This document shows positions 60,812 to 64,000 of a stretch of 64,000 nt of DNA, piece by piece. Below the pieces are notes generated by a model. The model did not search any database. It saw only the letters and a program-made list of their open reading frames with translations, and was not told where the DNA came from. The DNA is taken from NCBI GenBank assembly GCA_044221555.1, contig JBGAOY010000007.1, forward strand, positions 62,001 to 126,000. Reading direction: 5' to 3'. The DNA comes from JAEUJM01 sp044221555 (lineage in GTDB: Bacteria > Actinomycetota > Acidimicrobiia > Acidimicrobiales > DATDAH01). The translations under genes and the position numbers were made by a program. Every line of letters begins with the position of its first letter. Positions within the stretch are counted from its first letter, which is position 1.

Positions 60812-60817
60812 AGGTTA
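60812..60817 (-). promoter_or_regulatory. -10 box of the oxygenase gene (TAACCT)
   Basis: Minus-strand TAACCT, 7 nt, then GTG 60804. The 92-nt divergent region up to ATG 60897 should hold the TetR operator; no clear dyad was picked out. Confidence 0.45.
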
Positions 60818-60896
60818 ACGACGTTCACACCCGCGGCGCCCTGGCCGCCACGGTCTGGATGGCCCCCCACCGCCCCGGCAGTGCGAAGCTGGCCCC

Positions 60897-61478
60897 ATGC
60901 GACCTGTTCTGACGCGCCAGGCCATCGTGGCCGAGGCCCGCCGGATGATCATCGACGACGGTCTCGGCGGGCTGTCCCTACGGCGGATCGCGGCCGCCCT
61001 CGACGTGACGGCTCCGGCCCTCTACGCCTACCTCAACGACAAGGGCGACCTGCTCCGTGCCGTGGCCGAGGGCGAGCTGGCCGAGCTGATCGCCCGGTTC
61101 GAGCAGGTCGACGAGCCCGATCCCGTGGCCCGGGTGGCGGCCTACTGCCGGGCCTACATCGACCACGCCCGCGACAACCCCGAGCTCTACCCGGTGATGT
61201 TCCTGTTCCCGCCCGACTTCGCACCGGGGGCGCCGGAGGATGCCCAGATCCCGATGGCGAGCCAGGCCTTCGCCATCTCGTCGGCGGCGGTGGCCGAGGC
61301 CATCGAGAGCGGCGCCTTCCGCGACATCGACCCGCTGCAGGCCAGCCTGGTGATGTTCACCGCGGCCCACGGCACCGCCAGCGTCCTGTTGATGGGCTTC
61401 GGCTTCGACCGAGCCACCGAGGACGCCCTGATCGACACCCTGATCGACACGGTCATCGCCGGGCTGCGCCGCCGGTAG
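60897..61478 (+). CDS. TetR-family regulator
   Basis: 193 residues. N-terminal HTH: RQAIVAEARRMIIDDGLGGLSLRRIAAALDVTAPALYAYLNDKGDLLRAV. The helical C-terminal ligand domain (PELYPVMFLFPPDF... LVMFTAAHGTASVLLMGFGF) resembles the TetR_C group with WHG-like features. It is divergent from the carotenoid oxygenase gene, so probably represses it, and lies 6 nt upstream of the acyltransferase gene on the same strand. The ligand might be a carotenoid or apocarotenoid, by context only. Confidence 0.92.
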   Translation: MRPVLTRQAIVAEARRMIIDDGLGGLSLRRIAAALDVTAPALYAYLNDKGDLLRAVAEGELAELIARFEQVDEPDPVARVAAYCRAYIDHARDNPELYPVMFLFPPDFAPGAPEDAQIPMASQAFAISSAAVAEAIESGAFRDIDPLQASLVMFTAAHGTASVLLMGFGFDRATEDALIDTLIDTVIAGLRRR

Positions 61479-61484
61479 CGGGCC

Positions 61485-61964
61485 GTGCCGCTCGTCGAGC
61501 TGTCGTCCACGGCGCTGGTGGTGGCCGACGTGGCCGCGTGGGGCGTCATCAGCGCCTCCGTCGGCTACCTGGCCCACCGGTTGCCCGATCACCGGCTCGA
61601 CCACGACACCGGCCTCACCCGCATCCGCCGGTTCGAGCGCGACGGTCGGGTGTACGAGCGCCGGCTGCGCATCGTCCGCTGGAAGGACCGCATGCCCGAG
61701 GCCGGCGCCCTCTTCCCCGGTGGGTTCTCGAAACGCGCGGTCACCAGGGCCGACCTCGGCCGCTACCTGCTCGAGACCCGCCGGGCCGAGCTGACCCACT
61801 GGGCGATCATGGCGACGGCGCCCCTGTTCCTGCTCTGGAACCCGTGGATCGTCTGGCTGGCGATGGTGGCCTACGCCGTGGTCGCCAACCTGCCCTGCAT
61901 CGTGATCCAGCGCTACAACCGGGCCCGGGTGCTGCGCATCCTGGAGCGGCGCCGGACGACCTGA
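61485..61964 (+). CDS. CrtO-like glycosyl-diaponeurosporenoate acyltransferase family protein
   Basis: 159 residues. Three hydrophobic stretches (about 8-30, 105-125 and 125-142) and the family core YERRLRIVRWKDRMPEAG followed by FPGGFSKR. This core is shared with the acyltransferase of staphyloxanthin-type carotenoid biosynthesis (CrtO) and many uncharacterised relatives. It is membrane bound. It is co-directional with the TetR gene, 6 nt after its stop, so they form one unit with the divergent carotenoid oxygenase. The GTG 61485 start is the only one that avoids overlap. The acyl acceptor is unknown. Confidence 0.75.
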   Translation: MPLVELSSTALVVADVAAWGVISASVGYLAHRLPDHRLDHDTGLTRIRRFERDGRVYERRLRIVRWKDRMPEAGALFPGGFSKRAVTRADLGRYLLETRRAELTHWAIMATAPLFLLWNPWIVWLAMVAYAVVANLPCIVIQRYNRARVLRILERRRTT

Positions 61965-62047
61965 CGCACGCCGCGACGACGCGGACGGGCGGCCGGCCTT
62001 CGCCCGGGGTAGAAAGACCGTGGCGGGTCCCTGACGAAGGAGTCGTG

Positions 62048-62236
62048 ATGGCCGACGTCGACCACGTTCCGACCACTCGGGCGCCGGCCGCCGCCACCGA
62101 CGTGGCGCTCGTCGTCGTGACCGAGTTCCACACTGACCGGCGGGCGGCTGACAAGGTACCCTGTCGTGGAGATCGCCGAGAGCACCCGCCACCACGGCAT
62201 CGCCGACGAGGACATCCGCCATGCAGTTCGAGTTGA
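62048..62236 (+). CDS. possible small protein
   Basis: 62 residues from ATG 62048, which has AAGGAG at ideal spacing. The first 38 residues look ordinary (MADVDHVPTTRAPAAATDV, then ALVVVTEFHTDRRAADK). The rest is an Arg/Pro/His run overlapping the next gene in another frame. It may be a short leader peptide or an upstream gene broken by a frameshift. Only the ribosome-binding site argues for it. Confidence 0.3.
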   Translation: MADVDHVPTTRAPAAATDVALVVVTEFHTDRRAADKVPCRGDRREHPPPRHRRRGHPPCSSS

Positions 62237-62390
62237 GTTCCGCACCATCACCTTCCACGATCGCCTGCTCATCATCGGCGCCGACCGGACCGGGCGGCTG
62301 CTCGAGGTCGTGGTGCTCGACCCCGACGACGAGCCGGTGGCCATCCACGCGATGAAACTGCGACCGAAGCTCTACGACTACCTGGAGTGA
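62166..62390 (+). CDS. toxin-like small protein
   Basis: 74 residues. The pattern EIAESTRHHGIADEDIRHAVRVEF, TITFHDRLLIIGADRTGRLLEVVVLDPDDEPVAIHAMKLRPK with a final YDYLE resembles a family of small proteins often paired with an HTH partner and treated as toxins of type II modules (BrnT-like alpha/beta fold). The GTG start is uncertain. Its stop overlaps the next gene (GTGA). Activity is unproven. Confidence 0.55.
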   Translation: MEIAESTRHHGIADEDIRHAVRVEFRTITFHDRLLIIGADRTGRLLEVVVLDPDDEPVAIHAMKLRPKLYDYLE

Positions 62391-62668
62391 CGTCGATGCC
62401 GCGAACGCGTGAGCAGCTGGACCGTGCCGCTACCGAGGTCGAAGCGTGGCTGGAGACACTCGATCCGGTTGACCACCCGGCAGAGGACACAAGCGATCTG
62501 CGGGCGATCGCCGTGGCCGTGACCGACATCGCCGAGGGTGAGCGGCGACTGCGCTCGGCAGTGGCCACGGCGCGCGCGAACGGCCGGAGCTGGGGACGGA
62601 TCTCGATGGCGTTGGGCGTCACGAGGCAGGCCGCGCGTGAACGCTTCGGCGAGCGCACCGACGCCTGA
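62387..62668 (+). CDS. HTH antitoxin-like partner
   Basis: 93 residues from GTG 62387 (ATG 62396 is an alternative). The N-terminal helices are acidic. The C-terminal part contains the helix-turn-helix GRSWGRISMALGVTRQAARERFG. It is coupled to the toxin-like gene by a 4-nt overlap. This order (toxin-like gene, then HTH gene) recurs in actinobacteria. It probably binds the toxin and its own promoter. Confidence 0.55.
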   Translation: MTSMPRTREQLDRAATEVEAWLETLDPVDHPAEDTSDLRAIAVAVTDIAEGERRLRSAVATARANGRSWGRISMALGVTRQAARERFGERTDA

Positions 62669-63003
62669 CATCGCGACCCCGACGCCAATGACCGGTCGAG
62701 CGGGCGCCGCCGCGGGCCTGGAGGGCCTGCGCTCGCGGATCCACTCGGGGGCTGAGGCGCTCCTGCGCGATCTCGATCACGACGGCACGGGCGCAGGTCC
62801 CTCCGGCGGGCGCCCCGGGGACGACCTGTCGTAGTCGCTGGCGGCGCTCGTGGCGCTGCCTGGACGATTCGGGCGTCGACGTAGGCCGGATGGGTGCCCT
62901 GCGAGCGCCGCGCCACCGGTCGCACCTGGCCTGCACGCGGGCACATTCAGTGTGGTTTCAGCAGCAATGAATACTTGTCAGACCCCCTGCGCATACTGTG
63001 GGC
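62669..63003. other. 335-nt stretch without a confident gene
   Basis: A 48-codon frame from ATG 62687 (MTGRAG... ends GDDLS) is the only candidate and has no ribosome-binding site. The end (62940-63003) is AT-richer and carries CATACT 6 nt before ATG 63004, a possible promoter. Confidence 0.35.
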
Positions 63004-64000
63004 ATGCTCGACGCGGTCGCCGCTGCGCACGTCAACCTGAGAGAGCTCGCCGCGGAGGACCGCTGCGGGTGGACGTCGTTGGCGCACTCGGACCGGGTGC
63101 GCGAGGTGTTCTCGATCGCGGAGCGGGCCGAGGCCGAGCTGATCCACACCATCGTGGGGTGGGACCGGGCCGGCGGGTGGGAGGCCGACGGGCAACGCTC
63201 GGCGGTGTGCTGGCTGGTGTGGCAGCTCCAGATCGCCCGGCCCCGGGCCAAGGTGCTGGTCGCCTCCGCCGCGCTGTGCCACAAGTACCCGGCGGTGGCC
63301 GACGCGCTCGCGGCGGGCGACATCGCCTGCGGCCACGTCGCCGCGATGGCCCGGGTCGAGCCCAGACACGCCGACGAGTTCGCCGCCTGCGCCGACGGGC
63401 TACTGGGGGCGGCCACGCAGAGCTCGGTGGTCGAGTTCGACTGGGTCGCCACCCAGTGGGCCAACGCGGTCGACCAGGGCCGCGCCGCCGATCCCGCCGA
63501 TCGGGGCCTGTCCATCGCCGACACCTTCGCCGGCACGTCCTACCTCAAGGGCCACGGGTCCACCGAAGAGGCCGCCATCCTGCGCCGGGCGCTGCTCAAG
63601 GACAACCCGCCCGACCCCGCCGACTGCCCCGAAGGGCCCCGCACCCTGTCGGAGCGCATGTGGGACAACCTCATCGACCTGGCCCGCCGCGCGCTCGCCG
63701 GCGCCGACCCCACCGGCCCCGCGGACGGGCTCGACCTGGTCGCCGACGCCGAGACCGTCGCCCGCGCCCTCGCCGAACAAGCAGGCGTCGACCCCCAACT
63801 CGACCTCGACCTCGGCGTCGACCTCGAGTTCGACCCCGCCGACCCGGCGCCGACGGCGGCGCCGTCCGGCAACCCCATCGACGACGTCCTCGCCCCCTAC
63901 CGCAACGGGCCCGCCACCGACCCGGCCGCCACCGTGCCCCGCAGCGGGATCATGGGCGGGCCGCCGCTGCCCCCCGACGTGATCGCCCGCTGGCTGTGCA
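63004..64000 (+). CDS. DUF222/13E12-type protein, probably with C-terminal HNH nuclease (truncated by window end)
   Basis: Open from ATG 63004 to the last base, 332 residues visible. The N-terminal DUF222 region is recognisable: LAHSDRVREVFSIAERAEAELIHTIVGWDRAGGW, SAVCWLVWQLQIARPRAKVLV, and a long helical part with FAGTSYLKGHGSTEEAAILRRAL. The visible end GPPLPPDVIARWLC is the stretch that precedes the HNH motif in this family, so the nuclease domain lies beyond the window. These genes are multicopy in actinobacteria and are often mobile or recombined. The function is unknown. Confidence 0.85.
   Translation, partial: MLDAVAAAHVNLRELAAEDRCGWTSLAHSDRVREVFSIAERAEAELIHTIVGWDRAGGWEADGQRSAVCWLVWQLQIARPRAKVLVASAALCHKYPAVADALAAGDIACGHVAAMARVEPRHADEFAACADGLLGAATQSSVVEFDWVATQWANAVDQGRAADPADRGLSIADTFAGTSYLKGHGSTEEAAILRRALLKDNPPDPADCPEGPRTLSERMWDNLIDLARRALAGADPTGPADGLDLVADAETVARALAEQAGVDPQLDLDLGVDLEFDPADPAPTAAPSGNPIDDVLAPYRNGPATDPAATVPRSGIMGGPPLPPDVIARWLC

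Overview
The window is very GC-rich, densely coded DNA from an actinobacterium. DUF222/HNH, DUF732 and DUF2231 genes, lipoproteins with Thr/Ala/Pro-rich linkers, many GTG starts and a TAnnnT-type -10 box placed 6-7 nt before start codons all point to Actinomycetota. I infer a non-mycelial lineage such as Acidimicrobiia, but no rRNA or marker gene is present to prove it. No prophage, insertion sequence or CRISPR is visible. It reads as chromosomal DNA with an unusually rich set of intergenic palindromes and tandem repeats.

Layout: 1-5.7 kb holds an amidohydrolase, two unknown proteins, tadA and a tRNA-Ser(CGA). 5.9-11 kb holds large exported proteins (a PPC/carboxypeptidase-regulatory repeat protein and a YHYH protein with SLH repeats). 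11-15 kb holds a DUF2231 membrane protein, a CaiB-type CoA-transferase and a copper-delivery operon (Sco1, PCu(A)C, cupredoxin). 15-20 kb holds a coupled DUF1353/membrane pair, an Lrp regulator and an ABC half-transporter. 20-27 kb holds two beta-propeller surface proteins flanking endonuclease IV. 26.7-30.5 kb holds a GH26 hydrolase, a methyltransferase and an alpha-galactosidase separated by a 49-bp hairpin array. 30.6-35.2 kb holds a divergent toxin/antitoxin-like pair and a PAS-GAF-GGDEF-EAL protein coupled to a metallo-beta-lactamase-fold hydrolase. 35.4-38.9 kb holds an ECF cobalt/nickel transporter (cbiM, cbiN-like, cbiQ, cbiO) beside a Fur-family regulator. 39-43.9 kb holds a VOC protein, xseA-xseB, and ArsR coupled to a SulP transporter. 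44-49.5 kb holds a lipoprotein, a HAD hydrolase, a polyprenyl diphosphate synthase and a second GGDEF-EAL protein. 49.6-52.1 kb holds a secreted protein and a NarL-type two-component system. 52.1-57 kb is a repeat-rich stretch leading to a P-type ATPase whose leader looks like a yybP-ykoY Mn2+ riboswitch. 57-58.7 kb holds a DUF732 lipoprotein and a lipoprotein resembling the SecD periplasmic domain. 59-62 kb holds a carotenoid cleavage oxygenase divergent from TetR plus a CrtO-like acyltransferase. 62-64 kb holds a toxin/antitoxin-like pair and a truncated DUF222/HNH gene.

The most unusual features are these. (1) Palindromes of about 37-49 nt with related stems occur at ten loci, nine intergenic and one inside the P-type ATPase reading frame; one locus is a four-copy 49-bp array that supplies the stop codon of the alpha-galactosidase. 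(2) Seventeen genes show a TAnnnT box exactly 6 or 7 nt before a plausible start codon, indicating widespread leaderless transcription, and this fixes several start codons. (3) A 116-bp direct repeat brackets one lipoprotein gene. (4) A second repeat of about 55 bp lies intergenically at one locus and forms the coded N-terminus of the polyprenyl synthase at another. (5) A SecD P1-like domain is detached as a lipoprotein.
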